From assembly GCA_001769505.1 (NCBI GenBank), contig MEOF01000065.1, forward strand, positions 1-64,000: a DNA stretch of 64,000 bases, written 5' to 3'. The notes beneath the pieces are model-generated. The model was not told where the DNA came from. It saw only the letters and a list, made by a program, of their open reading frames with translations, and searched no databases. The position numbers and the translations under genes were made by a program. Below, one piece after another: positions 54,691 through 63,373 of the stretch. This stretch comes from Bacteroidetes bacterium GWF2_33_38. Its GTDB lineage: Bacteria; Bacteroidota; Bacteroidia; Bacteroidales; GWF2-33-38. The first letter of the stretch is position 1, and each line of letters starts with the position of its first letter.

Positions 54691-55212
54691 ATGAAAACAA
54701 CAAAAATCACATCGTTTGCAACTTTTATGTTAGTTGTATTATTTAGTTTAAGTTCATTAGCTCAACCCGGATTAGGAAAAGGTATGTGCAACATTCCCGA
54801 CTTAAGCGAAGAGCAACAAAAAAAGATTGATGAATTAATGGTTCCTCATCAAAAAGAAATGTTGATGTTAAGAAATCAGATTCAGGAAAAGAAAGCACAT
54901 TTGCAAACCTTGACATCGGCAGATAATGCAGATATGGCTTCAATAAACAAAACAATTGATGAAATGGGAGCAATGAAAATCGACAAAATGAAAAAAGTAG
55001 AAGCTCACAAACAAGCGGTTCGCAAAATTTTAACTCCTGAGCAACGTTTATTTTTCGACTTACACCACAATAAAGGTGCAAATAGTCACGGTGCAATGGG
55101 ACACGGAAAAGGTATGAAAAACGGGCATGGTGCAGGTTGTCAAGGTGGACAAAATGGAGAATTTCATGGTAAACACGATGGAACTGGTCCAAGAGGCATG
55201 ATGAATGAATAA
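54691..55212 (+). CDS. Spy/CpxP-like periplasmic protein with His-rich tail
   Basis: A 173-residue exported protein. After the signal peptide (FSLSSLAQPG) comes GMCNIPDLSEEQQKKIDELM, then a helical hairpin (LMLRNQIQEKKAHLQTL; KMKKVEAHKQAVRKILTPEQRLFF). The LTPEQR phrase is the LTxxQ-like motif of the Spy/CpxP/CnrX group, which act as chaperones or metal sensors. The last 45 residues are His-, Gly- and Met-rich (HGAMGHGKGMKNGHGAG), fit to bind metal. It has its own terminator and starts a metal-resistance block. Confidence 0.85.
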   Translation: MKTTKITSFATFMLVVLFSLSSLAQPGLGKGMCNIPDLSEEQQKKIDELMVPHQKEMLMLRNQIQEKKAHLQTLTSADNADMASINKTIDEMGAMKIDKMKKVEAHKQAVRKILTPEQRLFFDLHHNKGANSHGAMGHGKGMKNGHGAGCQGGQNGEFHGKHDGTGPRGMMNE

Positions 55213-55231
55213 ATTAAAAAATATCGAAATG

Positions 55232-55258
55232 AAGGGACTTTTTAAGTCCCTTTTTTTA
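55232..55258 (+). terminator. Intrinsic terminator after the Spy-like gene
   Basis: AAGGGACTT (55232-55240) and AAGTCCCTT (55244-55252) form a perfect 9-bp stem around TTT, with a T-tract to 55257. It separates the Spy gene from the downstream regulator. Confidence 0.9.
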
Positions 55259-55278
55259 TTTTTATAAAAAATTTCATC

Positions 55279-55872
55279 GTGAACGAGCAGATTAAATATA
55301 TTACTGAAAAAATTCAAATCAAAAATATGGTCTGCGATAGCTGTAAAAAAGTTATCAAGTCTAGTTTCGAAAAAAATAACATACATGTTCAACAAATAGA
55401 ATTAGGTTTTGCTGAAATTACTTACGATTCAAATATTCTAAAACAAAACGAAATCAGAGAAATTTTATTGACCGAAGGTTTTGATTTAATCACAAGCAAA
55501 GAGAAACAATTTGTAGAAGAAATAAAACATGCTGTTATCGATTTAATTCACCATATGAATAACATTGATTCGATTGTCAGAAAATCAGAATATTTAGTAG
55601 AAAAATTAGGACATAGTTATCAAACCATTTCAAAAATATTTTCGAAACACGGAGCCATTACACTTGAAAAATACATCATTCTTCAAAAAATTGAACGAAT
55701 AAAAGAACTAATTGCGGGCGATGAATATACCTTAAGCGAAATAGCGTATATGATGGATTATAGTAGCGTTCAGCACTTGTCGAGTCAATTTAAAAGTATA
55801 ACAAACTATACTGTTTCTGAATACAAAAATTTGGATATAAATATTAGAAAATCAATCGAAAAACTTTGTTGA
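55279..55872 (+). CDS. HMA-domain/AraC-type regulator (GTG start)
   Basis: A 197-residue protein. Residues about 9-75 resemble a heavy-metal-associated domain: IKNMVCDSCKKVI puts Cys19 and Cys22 where HMA domains have CxxC, followed by strands VQQIELGFAEITYDS. Residues about 105-190 are an AraC-type double helix-turn-helix (GHSYQTISKIFSKHGAITLEKYI, then YTLSEIAYMMDYSSVQHLSSQFKSITNY). The frame has no ATG before the HMA part, so the GTG at 55279 is the likely start. A metal-sensing transcription factor for the adjacent efflux genes fits both halves; this is inference. Confidence 0.8.
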   Translation: MNEQIKYITEKIQIKNMVCDSCKKVIKSSFEKNNIHVQQIELGFAEITYDSNILKQNEIREILLTEGFDLITSKEKQFVEEIKHAVIDLIHHMNNIDSIVRKSEYLVEKLGHSYQTISKIFSKHGAITLEKYIILQKIERIKELIAGDEYTLSEIAYMMDYSSVQHLSSQFKSITNYTVSEYKNLDINIRKSIEKLC

Positions 55873-55933
55873 ATTATCGAAAAAATAAGCAATAAAAAGC
55901 AATTTTTGTTTAAGATTTAACGAAAAATTCCTT

Positions 55934-55979
55934 TTAACATTTTTTTAACACTCCTTTACTTTTTTATACTATATATTTG
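55934..55979 (+). promoter_or_regulatory. TTAACA direct repeat and -7 box before the efflux operon
   Basis: TTAACA occurs at 55934-55939 and 55945-55950, exactly 11 bases apart. TATATTTG (55972-55979) is a perfect TAnnTTTG box. The repeat spacing equals that of the PHO-box-like element at 54421-54448, so an OmpR/PhoB-type response regulator may bind here. No TTTG box stands at the usual distance, which fits an activator-dependent promoter. Confidence 0.5.
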
Positions 55980-55996
55980 TTGTTTAATTCAAAAAA

Positions 55997-56419
55997 ATGA
56001 TGAATAAAAAGAATATAAGCATATTTTTTATACTTTTTGCAAATATAATTTTATTTGCTCATTCATTTATTCCACATCATCATGATAATTTTCAAGTTTC
56101 TTTTGAATTTTCACATATTGAAACTGATGAATGTTCAAAAGAACACAATCACGAACACGATGGCAAAAATCATTCAGGAAATTGTGTTTTAAAACAAACC
56201 GTTTTTATAACTTCAAATCTTGCAAAACAAGAAAGCAAATGTTTGGATTGTAGCAATAATTATTTTCCAACAGACGATTTTCAGGCAATTTTGGTTTCAA
56301 ACGAATTGAATTCAATTCTTTCAAAAAACATTTCAAATTCACAATTTTCATCCGAAACCTTTTCTTACAAGACTTCTTCAAAGTCTGCAATTGGTTTACG
56401 AGCTCCCCCAACAGTTTAA
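55997..56419 (+). CDS. Small His-rich envelope protein
   Basis: A 140-residue protein with an N-terminal hydrophobic segment (ISIFFILFANIILFAHSF) directly followed by PHHHD, and a second His cluster (KEHNHEHDGKNHSGNC). Two cysteines lie in SKCLDC. The end is GLRAPPTV, a short tail I recall from similar small proteins placed before Cus-type genes. Metal binding in the periplasm is likely from the His clusters, but no function is established. Starts the efflux operon; cusB-like gene follows after 92 bases. Confidence 0.7.
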   Translation: MMNKKNISIFFILFANIILFAHSFIPHHHDNFQVSFEFSHIETDECSKEHNHEHDGKNHSGNCVLKQTVFITSNLAKQESKCLDCSNNYFPTDDFQAILVSNELNSILSKNISNSQFSSETFSYKTSSKSAIGLRAPPTV

Positions 56420-56511
56420 TTTTCCATTTATATGAATGAAAGCAATAGTTAAAATATTGCTTTGAATTTCTATGCATTGAACAATCAATAATTTATTAAA
56501 AAATATTCTCA

Positions 56512-58014
56512 ATGAAAAACAATTTATTTTTAGTTGTTTTATTTGCTTTAATTATAGCAAGTTGCAACAATAATCAAGAAACAGAAAATCACGAAGAACA
56601 CGAAGAAGCAAAAGTTCAATTTACAGCATATAGTGAAGAATTTGAGGTTTTTGCCGAAGCCGATGTTTTTGTTGTTGGAGACACATCAAATGTTTTATCG
56701 CATTTTTCGCATTTACCAAGTTTCAAAGCTTTAGAAAACGGAAGTATGACTATTCGTTTAATTGTTAATGGAAAAGAAGTTAATCAAACATTAGATAAAC
56801 CAACACGAAAAGGAATTTATAGTTTTGATATAAAACCCGAAACCATTGGAACAGGAAATATAATTTATAGTATTCAAACTGAAGTTGGAAAATTTCAAGT
56901 AATTGTTCCTCAAGTTACTGTTTATGCTTCAAAAGAAGAAGCCGAAGAAGCATCAAAAAAAGTTGTAATTTCAAAAACAAACACTGCGGTTTTTACCAAA
57001 GAACAATCGTGGAAAATTGATTTTGCAACTGATTTTCCTAAAACAGAAGCATTCGGACAAGTTATTAAAACTACCGCACAAATTCAATCATCACAAGCCG
57101 ACGAAATTATTCTTTCGGCAAAAACAAATGGAATTGTAATGTTTTCAAACTCTTCGGTTTTAGAAGGAAAAGACGTTTCAAATGGTTCGGTTTTATTTTC
57201 AATTTCGAGTAGCGATTTAGCTGATAATAATATTTCGGTTCGATACAATGAAGCAAAAAATAATTTTGAAAAAGCAAAATCAGAATACGAACGAGCAAAA
57301 GAACTTGCAAAAGAAAAAATTGTGTCAGAAAAAGATTTGATTTCGGCAAAAAATCAATTCGATAATTCAAAAGCAATTTATGACAATTTGAATAAGAATT
57401 TCAGTTCAAATGGACAAAATATTTCAAGTCCAATGTCAGGTTTTGTGAAACAAATATTTGTAAAAAATGGAGCATATGTTGAAGCAGGACAACCAATTGT
57501 AAGCATTTCGCAAAACAAAACGCTAATTTTAAATGCCGAAGTTCAACAAAAATATTCGTCAATATTGGGTACTGTAATTTCAGCAAATATTCGCACATTG
57601 GAAGATAACAAAACCTATTCTCTTGAAGAATTGAACGGAAAAGTTTTATCCTTCGGAAAATCAACAAATGCTGACAATTATTTAATTCCAATCACATTGC
57701 AAATCGACAATAAAGGAAGTTTTACTTCGGGCGGATTTGTTGAAATTTATTTAAAAACATTAACCAATTCAGAAGCTTTAACCGTTCCAACAAGTTCATT
57801 GCTCGAAGACCAAGGAACTTACTTTGTTTATGTTCAAATTACACCTGAACTTTTTGAAAAACGAGAAGTTAAAATCGGCGTAAACGATGGTTTACGAACT
57901 GAAATCAAAAATGGAATTAAAGAAAACGAAAGAATTGTAACTATGGGAGCAATTCTCATAAAACTTGCTCAAGCAACAGGAACTTTAGACGCTCATTCGG
58001 GACACGTTCATTAA
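56512..58014 (+). CDS. CusB/CzcB-type RND adaptor lipoprotein
   Basis: A 500-residue periplasmic adaptor lipidated at Cys18 (IIASCNNN). Residues about 30-145 form an extra N-terminal beta domain (VQFTAYSEEFEVFAEADVF and SHFSHLPSFKAL) like those seen on some Cus adaptors. The rest has the barrel-sandwich, a coiled-coil hairpin (YNEAKNNFEKAKSEYERAKELA) and a membrane-proximal domain (RIVTMGAILIKLAQ). It ends in a His-containing DAHSGHVH. It links the pump to a TolC-type channel. Confidence 0.9.
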   Translation: MKNNLFLVVLFALIIASCNNNQETENHEEHEEAKVQFTAYSEEFEVFAEADVFVVGDTSNVLSHFSHLPSFKALENGSMTIRLIVNGKEVNQTLDKPTRKGIYSFDIKPETIGTGNIIYSIQTEVGKFQVIVPQVTVYASKEEAEEASKKVVISKTNTAVFTKEQSWKIDFATDFPKTEAFGQVIKTTAQIQSSQADEIILSAKTNGIVMFSNSSVLEGKDVSNGSVLFSISSSDLADNNISVRYNEAKNNFEKAKSEYERAKELAKEKIVSEKDLISAKNQFDNSKAIYDNLNKNFSSNGQNISSPMSGFVKQIFVKNGAYVEAGQPIVSISQNKTLILNAEVQQKYSSILGTVISANIRTLEDNKTYSLEELNGKVLSFGKSTNADNYLIPITLQIDNKGSFTSGGFVEIYLKTLTNSEALTVPTSSLLEDQGTYFVYVQITPELFEKREVKIGVNDGLRTEIKNGIKENERIVTMGAILIKLAQATGTLDAHSGHVH

Positions 58015-58036
58015 TTCACAATTTAAAATTTCATTT

Positions 58037-61000
58037 ATGTTAAATAATATTATAAAATTTTCACTGAACAATAAGTATTTCATTTTACTTTCTTCGGTGG
58101 TTTTGGTGGTTTTCGGGATGAGAACGGCCTCAAATATGGACGTTGATGTGTTTCCCGACCTCACTGCACCAACAGTTGTTGTAATGACAGATGCACACGG
58201 AATGGCTTCAGAAGAAGTTGAAAAATTGGTAACTTTTCCAATTGAAACTGCAGTAAATGGAGCAACCGATGTTCGTAGAGTTCGTTCAGCATCTTCACAA
58301 GGTTTTTCATTTGTTTGGGTTGAATTTGATTGGGGAACCGACATTTTCAAAGCTCGACAAATTGTAAGCGAAAAACTTATCAGCGTTAGCTCGCAAATGC
58401 CTTTGGGTGTTGGTCAACCTGCACTTGCTCCACAATCGAGTGTGATGGGCGAAATTTTCTTTATCGGAATGCAAGCTGACAGCACAAGTATGATGGATTT
58501 TCGAACAATTGCCGAATGGAATGTGAAACCGCTAATTCTCGCAACAGGCGGAGTTTCGCAAGTTACAATCATTGGTGGCGATTACAAACAATATCAAGTT
58601 TTGGCAAATCCTCAAAAAATGAAATTTTACAAAGTTTCTATGAGCCAATTAGCCGAAGTTTGTAAAGGAATTAGTCAAAATTCAACAGGTGGAGTTGTTC
58701 GTCAATTTGGTAATGAATATGTTGTTCGAGGAATTGCACGAACTTCAGATTTAGAAGCTTTGGGAAATTCTTACGTAACATCAAACAACAATAAACCAAT
58801 TAAAATTAATGATGTTGCCGATGTAATTATTGGAAGTGCTCCAAAAATGGGTTACGCTTCCGAAAATGCAAAACCTGCAATTATTGTTTCAATTTCTAAA
58901 CAACCAAATGCAAACACGTTGGATGTTACGCAAAGAATAGAAAAAAATCTAACAGAATTAAGAAAAACTTTACCAAAAGATGTGGTTGTTGATACAAAAA
59001 TATTCCGTCAAGCGGATTTTATAGAAACATCGGTTAATAATGTGCAAGGAGCACTAATGGAAGGCGGAATTTTTGTAATCATAGTTTTATTTGTATTTCT
59101 TGGAAGTTTTCGAACAACCATTATTTCTCTTTTAGCAATTCCACTTTCGTTGCTTGGAGCAATTTTGGTTATGAAAATGTTCGGAATGACAATAAACACA
59201 ATGAGTTTAGGCGGAATGGCAATTGCAATTGGTTCTTTGGTTGACGATGCAATTATTGATGTTGAAAATGTGTATAAACGATTGAGACAAAATCGTTTAA
59301 AACCCGAAAATGAAAGAGAAACATCGTTTACTGTTGTTTTTGAAGCATCAAAAGAAATTAGAGCATCCATTTTAAATGCAACATTAATAATTATGGTTGC
59401 TTTTTTACCGTTATTTTTCCTTTCGGGAATGGAAGGTAGAATGTTGCAACCACTTGGAATTTCATTCGTAGTTTCATTATTTGTATCGTTAATTGTCGCG
59501 ATGACGTTAACTCCGTTATTGTCAAAAATGTTACTTTCAAACGAAAAATATCTTGCAAAAAATGAAAAAGAAAAATGGTTGGTTCGCAAACTTTCATTCT
59601 ACTACGAAAAATCACTTGAGTGGACTTTAAATCGCAAAAAATTAGTAATATTTTCAACTCTTGGATTATTTATAATTTCGTTAATTGCCTTTTCAACTTT
59701 TGGAAGAAGTTTTTTGCCCGAATTTAACGAAGGAGCATTAACACTTTCAGTTATCTGTAAACCAGGAACTTCGCTCGAAGAAAGCAATCGATTAGGAAAT
59801 TTGGTTGAAACCGAACTTTTATCAATTCCTGAAATTTCAAGCACAGCTCGAAGAACAGGACGAGGCGAACTTGACGAACATTCGCAAACTACAAATAGTG
59901 CCGAAATTGATGTGAATTTTCAATTAAAAGAACGAAGTCAACAAGAATTTTTAGCAGAAGTTCGTGAAAATTTAGCTCGAATTCCAGGAATTGCAGTTAC
60001 CGTTGGTCAACCGCTTGGACACAGAATTGACCACATGTTATCGGGAACTCGTGCAAATATTGCAATAAAACTTTTTGGAACCGATTTGAACAAAATGTTT
60101 TCGGTTGGAAACGAAATTAAAAGTTCAATTGTTGATATTGAAGGTTTGGTTGATGTAAATGTTGACCAACAAGTTGAAATTCCGCAAATTCAAATTCGAG
60201 CAAATCGTGATATGTTGGCTCAATATGGAATTACAATTGAACAATTTAACGAATTTGTTGATATTTCGTTTGGTGGCGAAAAACTTTCGGATATTTACGA
60301 AGGTCAACGAAGTTTCGATTTGGTTTTGCGTTTAAACAAAGATTATACTGAAACTATGGATGGAATTCGTTCGGCTTTAATTGAAACGCAAGATGGAAAA
60401 AAAGTTCCGTTGGAACAAGTTGCCGATATTGTTTCGGTTTCGGGACCAAGTTCAATTAGTAGAGAAAATGTTCAACGTAAAATTGTGATTTCGGCAAACG
60501 TTGCTGAACGCGATTTGAGAAGCGTTGTAAAAGATATTCAGAACAATATCAATACAAAAATTAATTTGCCCGAAGGTTACAGAATTGAATACGGCGGACA
60601 ATTTGAAAGCGAAGCAAAAGCATCTCAAACATTGATGTTAACATCAATTATTGCGTTGATAATCATCTTTTTATTGTTGTTTCAAGAATTTAAAGATTTC
60701 AAATTGGCAGGAATTATTTTGTTGAATTTACCTTTGGCTTTAATTGGAGGAGTTTTTTCAATTTGTGTAACATCGGGTATTTTAAGCATTCCTGCAATCA
60801 TTGGTTTTATTACACTTTTTGGAATTGCAACTCGAAACGGAATACTTCTAATTTCCAATTATCAACGATTGCAAATGACAGGAATTTCATTGTATGAAAC
60901 CGTTACAAAAGGTTCGTCAGACCGTTTAAATGCAATTTTAATGACCGCTTTAACAGCTGCACTCGCATTAATTCCATTGGCATTAAAAGGCGATTTGGCA

Positions 61001-61138
61001 GGAAACGAAATTCAAAGTCCGATGGCAAAAGTAATTTTGGGAGGTTTGCTAACATCAACATTGTTAAACATTTACATTGTTCCAATAGTTTATAGCATTT
61101 TATTTAATCGTGGAATAATTAAAAAAGAAAAAATATGA
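58037..61138 (+). CDS. CusA/CzcA-family heavy-metal RND pump
   Basis: A 1033-residue inner-membrane pump. It opens with the usual first helix and MDVDVFPDLTAPTVVVMTDAHG. The HME-type membrane signature is GSLVDDAIIDVENVYKRL (from about residue 396), with the acidic proton-relay residues. The porter domain has RRTGRGELDEHSQTTNSAEID and HRIDHMLSGTRANIAIKLFG, as in CusA/CzcA. The second half shows GGQFESEAKASQTL and IATRNGILLISNYQRL. The metal (Cu/Ag or Zn/Co/Cd) is not fixed by sequence. It overlaps the TolC gene by 4 bases. Confidence 0.94.
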   Translation: MLNNIIKFSLNNKYFILLSSVVLVVFGMRTASNMDVDVFPDLTAPTVVVMTDAHGMASEEVEKLVTFPIETAVNGATDVRRVRSASSQGFSFVWVEFDWGTDIFKARQIVSEKLISVSSQMPLGVGQPALAPQSSVMGEIFFIGMQADSTSMMDFRTIAEWNVKPLILATGGVSQVTIIGGDYKQYQVLANPQKMKFYKVSMSQLAEVCKGISQNSTGGVVRQFGNEYVVRGIARTSDLEALGNSYVTSNNNKPIKINDVADVIIGSAPKMGYASENAKPAIIVSISKQPNANTLDVTQRIEKNLTELRKTLPKDVVVDTKIFRQADFIETSVNNVQGALMEGGIFVIIVLFVFLGSFRTTIISLLAIPLSLLGAILVMKMFGMTINTMSLGGMAIAIGSLVDDAIIDVENVYKRLRQNRLKPENERETSFTVVFEASKEIRASILNATLIIMVAFLPLFFLSGMEGRMLQPLGISFVVSLFVSLIVAMTLTPLLSKMLLSNEKYLAKNEKEKWLVRKLSFYYEKSLEWTLNRKKLVIFSTLGLFIISLIAFSTFGRSFLPEFNEGALTLSVICKPGTSLEESNRLGNLVETELLSIPEISSTARRTGRGELDEHSQTTNSAEIDVNFQLKERSQQEFLAEVRENLARIPGIAVTVGQPLGHRIDHMLSGTRANIAIKLFGTDLNKMFSVGNEIKSSIVDIEGLVDVNVDQQVEIPQIQIRANRDMLAQYGITIEQFNEFVDISFGGEKLSDIYEGQRSFDLVLRLNKDYTETMDGIRSALIETQDGKKVPLEQVADIVSVSGPSSISRENVQRKIVISANVAERDLRSVVKDIQNNINTKINLPEGYRIEYGGQFESEAKASQTLMLTSIIALIIIFLLLFQEFKDFKLAGIILLNLPLALIGGVFSICVTSGILSIPAIIGFITLFGIATRNGILLISNYQRLQMTGISLYETVTKGSSDRLNAILMTALTAALALIPLALKGDLAGNEIQSPMAKVILGGLLTSTLLNIYIVPIVYSILFNRGIIKKEKI

Positions 61139-62310
61139 AAACTTTAATATTAATAATCAGCATAACAGCATTCAGTTTAAGTTTATTTTCACAAAGCAAT
61201 ATTGATAAAGTTTTGGCAGAAATTGAACAAAACAACACTTCGCTTCAAGCATTTAGAAAAAGCGTAGATGCTGAAAAAATCGGAAATAAAACCGATATTT
61301 ATTTACAAAATCCCCAAATTGCATTTAATTATTTGTGGGGAAGTCCGTCGAATATTGGAAATAGAAAAGATTTAAACATAACTCAAACTATTGATTTTCC
61401 AACGGTTTATGCATATAAAAATCAAATTTCGGATTTAAAAAACGAGCAAAGCGAACTCGAATATCAAAAACAATTGAAGTCAATAAAACTGAACGCAAGT
61501 TTAATTTGTGCCGATTTAATTTACTCAAATGCTTTGTATTTTGAACTTTCAAAACAAATGAAAAATGCCGAAAGCATTGCAAATTCATACAAAATTAAGT
61601 TTGAAAAAGGCGAAATAAACATTTTAGAATTCAACAAATCGCAATTGAATTTATTAAATCTAAACAAAGAACTTCAATCGATTGAAATTGAACGAAATAC
61701 ATTACTTGCAGAATTAACACAAATTAATGGGGGAAAAGCAATTGATTTTTCTGAAAAAGAGTTTCAAACTGCCGAAATTCCTGCCGATTTTGAACAATGG
61801 TATGTTTTGGCTGAACAGAATAATCCAACATTTAGTTGGTTGAAAAAAGAAATGGAAATTAGTCAAAAACAAGTTGGATTGAACCGAGCAATGAGTTTTC
61901 CAAAATTTCAAACAGGATATATGAGCGAAAATGTTGTTGGTCAGCAATTTAATGGCGTTACAATTGGTTTGACAGTTCCTTTGTGGGAAAATAAAAACAA
62001 AGTGAAATTTGCAAAAGCAAACATATTGGCTTTAGAAAGTATTGAATTGGACAATAAAACTCAATTCTATAATCATCTTAAAGCATTGCATACCAAAACA
62101 ATAGCTTTACAAAAAAATGTGAATGATTTTCGTTCAAACATTAAAACTTTCGATAATTCGGAATTATTGAAAAAAGCTTTAGATGCTGGTGAAATTTCGT
62201 TGATTGATTACATTTTTGAACTTTCATATTATTACGAAAGTTTAACAAAATTGCTTGAATTAGAAAAAGATATGAATAAAACTTGGGTTGAATTAAATCA
62301 ATATAAATAA
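61135..62310 (+). CDS. TolC-family outer-membrane channel (CusC-like)
   Basis: A 391-residue protein with signal peptide (SLSLFSQSN) and the helical pattern of TolC proteins: IDKVLAEIEQNNTSLQAFRKSV, IYLQNPQIAFNYLWGS, KFEKGEINILEFNKSQLNLL, and the second repeat ending AGEISLIDYIFELSYYY. It is shorter than E. coli CusC but typical for the phylum. The ATG overlaps the pump stop (ATGA), so translation is coupled. Confidence 0.9.
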   Translation: MKTLILIISITAFSLSLFSQSNIDKVLAEIEQNNTSLQAFRKSVDAEKIGNKTDIYLQNPQIAFNYLWGSPSNIGNRKDLNITQTIDFPTVYAYKNQISDLKNEQSELEYQKQLKSIKLNASLICADLIYSNALYFELSKQMKNAESIANSYKIKFEKGEINILEFNKSQLNLLNLNKELQSIEIERNTLLAELTQINGGKAIDFSEKEFQTAEIPADFEQWYVLAEQNNPTFSWLKKEMEISQKQVGLNRAMSFPKFQTGYMSENVVGQQFNGVTIGLTVPLWENKNKVKFAKANILALESIELDNKTQFYNHLKALHTKTIALQKNVNDFRSNIKTFDNSELLKKALDAGEISLIDYIFELSYYYESLTKLLELEKDMNKTWVELNQYK

Positions 62311-62318
62311 TTAACATT

Positions 62319-62447
62319 ATGGCTATAAAAATTTATATATTATCGTTTCTTATAATCTATTTTTTGGTAGTATTTTTACTCCCATCAACTCGTGTAAAAC
62401 GTAGAACAGGTATTAATCCATATGTTAAAAAAAACACTTTTGTGTGA
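62319..62447 (+). pseudogene. Truncated isoprenylcysteine methyltransferase-like gene
   Basis: A 42-codon frame, 8 bases after the TolC gene: MAIKIYILSFLIIYFLVVFL, then PSTRVKRRTGINPYV. The hydrophobic start and RTGINPY phrase resemble the beginning of membrane methyltransferases of the isoprenylcysteine carboxyl-methyltransferase family that often follow efflux genes in Bacteroidota. The expected continuation after NPYV is absent: KKNTFV and a stop follow an A8 run. No other frame resumes it, so the rest was deleted. Confidence 0.5.
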
Positions 62448-62538
62448 ATGTCTCATAAATTTTTTGAAACTTTAAAAATGAAATGAAAATAAAAAATGCA
62501 ACATGTATTTTTATAACATATTGCATTTTTATAATCTG

Positions 62539-62612
62539 TGGAGAATAGCGGAATCGAACCGCTGACCTTTTGACTGCCAGTCAAACGCTCTAGCCAACTG
62601 AGCTAATTCCCC
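62539..62612 (-). tRNA. tRNA-Ala (anticodon GGC)
   Basis: A 74-base cloverleaf on the minus strand. The acceptor stem GGGGAAT pairs with ATTCTCC (one G-T). The D arm is AGCTCAGTTGGCTAGAGC. The anticodon stem-loop is TTTGA-CTGGCAG-TCAAA, giving GGC. The T arm is AGCGG-TTCGAAT-CCGCT and the discriminator is A. No CCA is encoded. Confidence 0.96.
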
Positions 62613-62686
62613 AAACTTAAAAAGAGCGAGTCAAAGATAATAAAAATTCGATTCTGTAAAACAGTCTTTTTACGCAAACACAAAAA

Positions 62687-63373
62687 TTAATCGTCGTCTT
62701 CTTGAATCGTAGCTCTATCGGTAGAATTCATTACCGTATTTTTTTCGTAAAAAAACACATTGATTTTTGCTGTATCTTTCAAAAAGTTGATTTTTCCAAT
62801 TTGAATACGGCTTACTTTTTGACCAATTCGTTTTTCCAAATCGGCAATTAATTCGTTCCGCTTTTCAGGTACAATCAAATCAATTTTTTCGTATATTATT
62901 TCGCGGCTTGATTCATGGTTTAATAACCAAACCTTTTCTAATATCCAAGTAATAGCAATAATTGCTGCGTTTGTGAATACGATTTCCGAAATGCTTATTT
63001 TTTTATTAGCAAGAGCATTAATTACCGAAACGCCAATTATTATGAATAAATAGGTCATTTCTTTTATTGGCATGGTGTCGGTTCGGTAACGAATAATACC
63101 AAAAATAGCGAACAATCCTAAGGCAAAGCCCAGTTGTAATTTAACATTGTCGAGCAAGAAGCAAAGTAAAAATACAGTAGTGCTTATTAAAATGTAAGTA
63201 AACAAATAATCTTTTCGCTTTGCTACCGAATAGTATAAAACACGCACAATGATAAATGTTACTAAAAAGTTGAACGAAAATCGTAAAACGAGTTTGATAA
63301 AATCTTCTGAATTTACTAAATCCATTCCGAAAAAGTCGAAGTTGGCGAATAAAGGCGTAATAGTACTAAGCAT
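62687..63373 (-). CDS. DUF4956 membrane protein
   Basis: A 228-residue inner-membrane protein with four hydrophobic segments (FNFLVTFIIVRVLYYSV, LFTYILISTTVFLLCFLL, QLGFALGLFAIFGIIRYRT, MTYLFIIIGVSVINALA). The FAIFGIIRYRTDTMPIKEMTYLF phrase is typical of DUF4956. A cytoplasmic tail follows, ending in acidic residues (ATIQEDDD). DUF4956 genes are regular neighbours of VTC-domain genes, as here (overlap of 8 bases with the upstream gene). Function is unknown; a role with polyphosphate or a transport step is inferred from context. Confidence 0.87.
   Translation of the reverse strand: MLSTITPLFANFDFFGMDLVNSEDFIKLVLRFSFNFLVTFIIVRVLYYSVAKRKDYLFTYILISTTVFLLCFLLDNVKLQLGFALGLFAIFGIIRYRTDTMPIKEMTYLFIIIGVSVINALANKKISISEIVFTNAAIIAITWILEKVWLLNHESSREIIYEKIDLIVPEKRNELIADLEKRIGQKVSRIQIGKINFLKDTAKINVFFYEKNTVMNSTDRATIQEDDD

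Noticed and set aside
54743-55192. 149-codon minus-strand frame inside the Spy-like gene
   Set aside because: It is antisense to a gene with signal peptide, LTPEQR motif and its own terminator.
59008-59589. 193-codon minus-strand frame inside the RND pump
   Set aside because: It is a shadow of the strongly supported pump gene; no start or family features.
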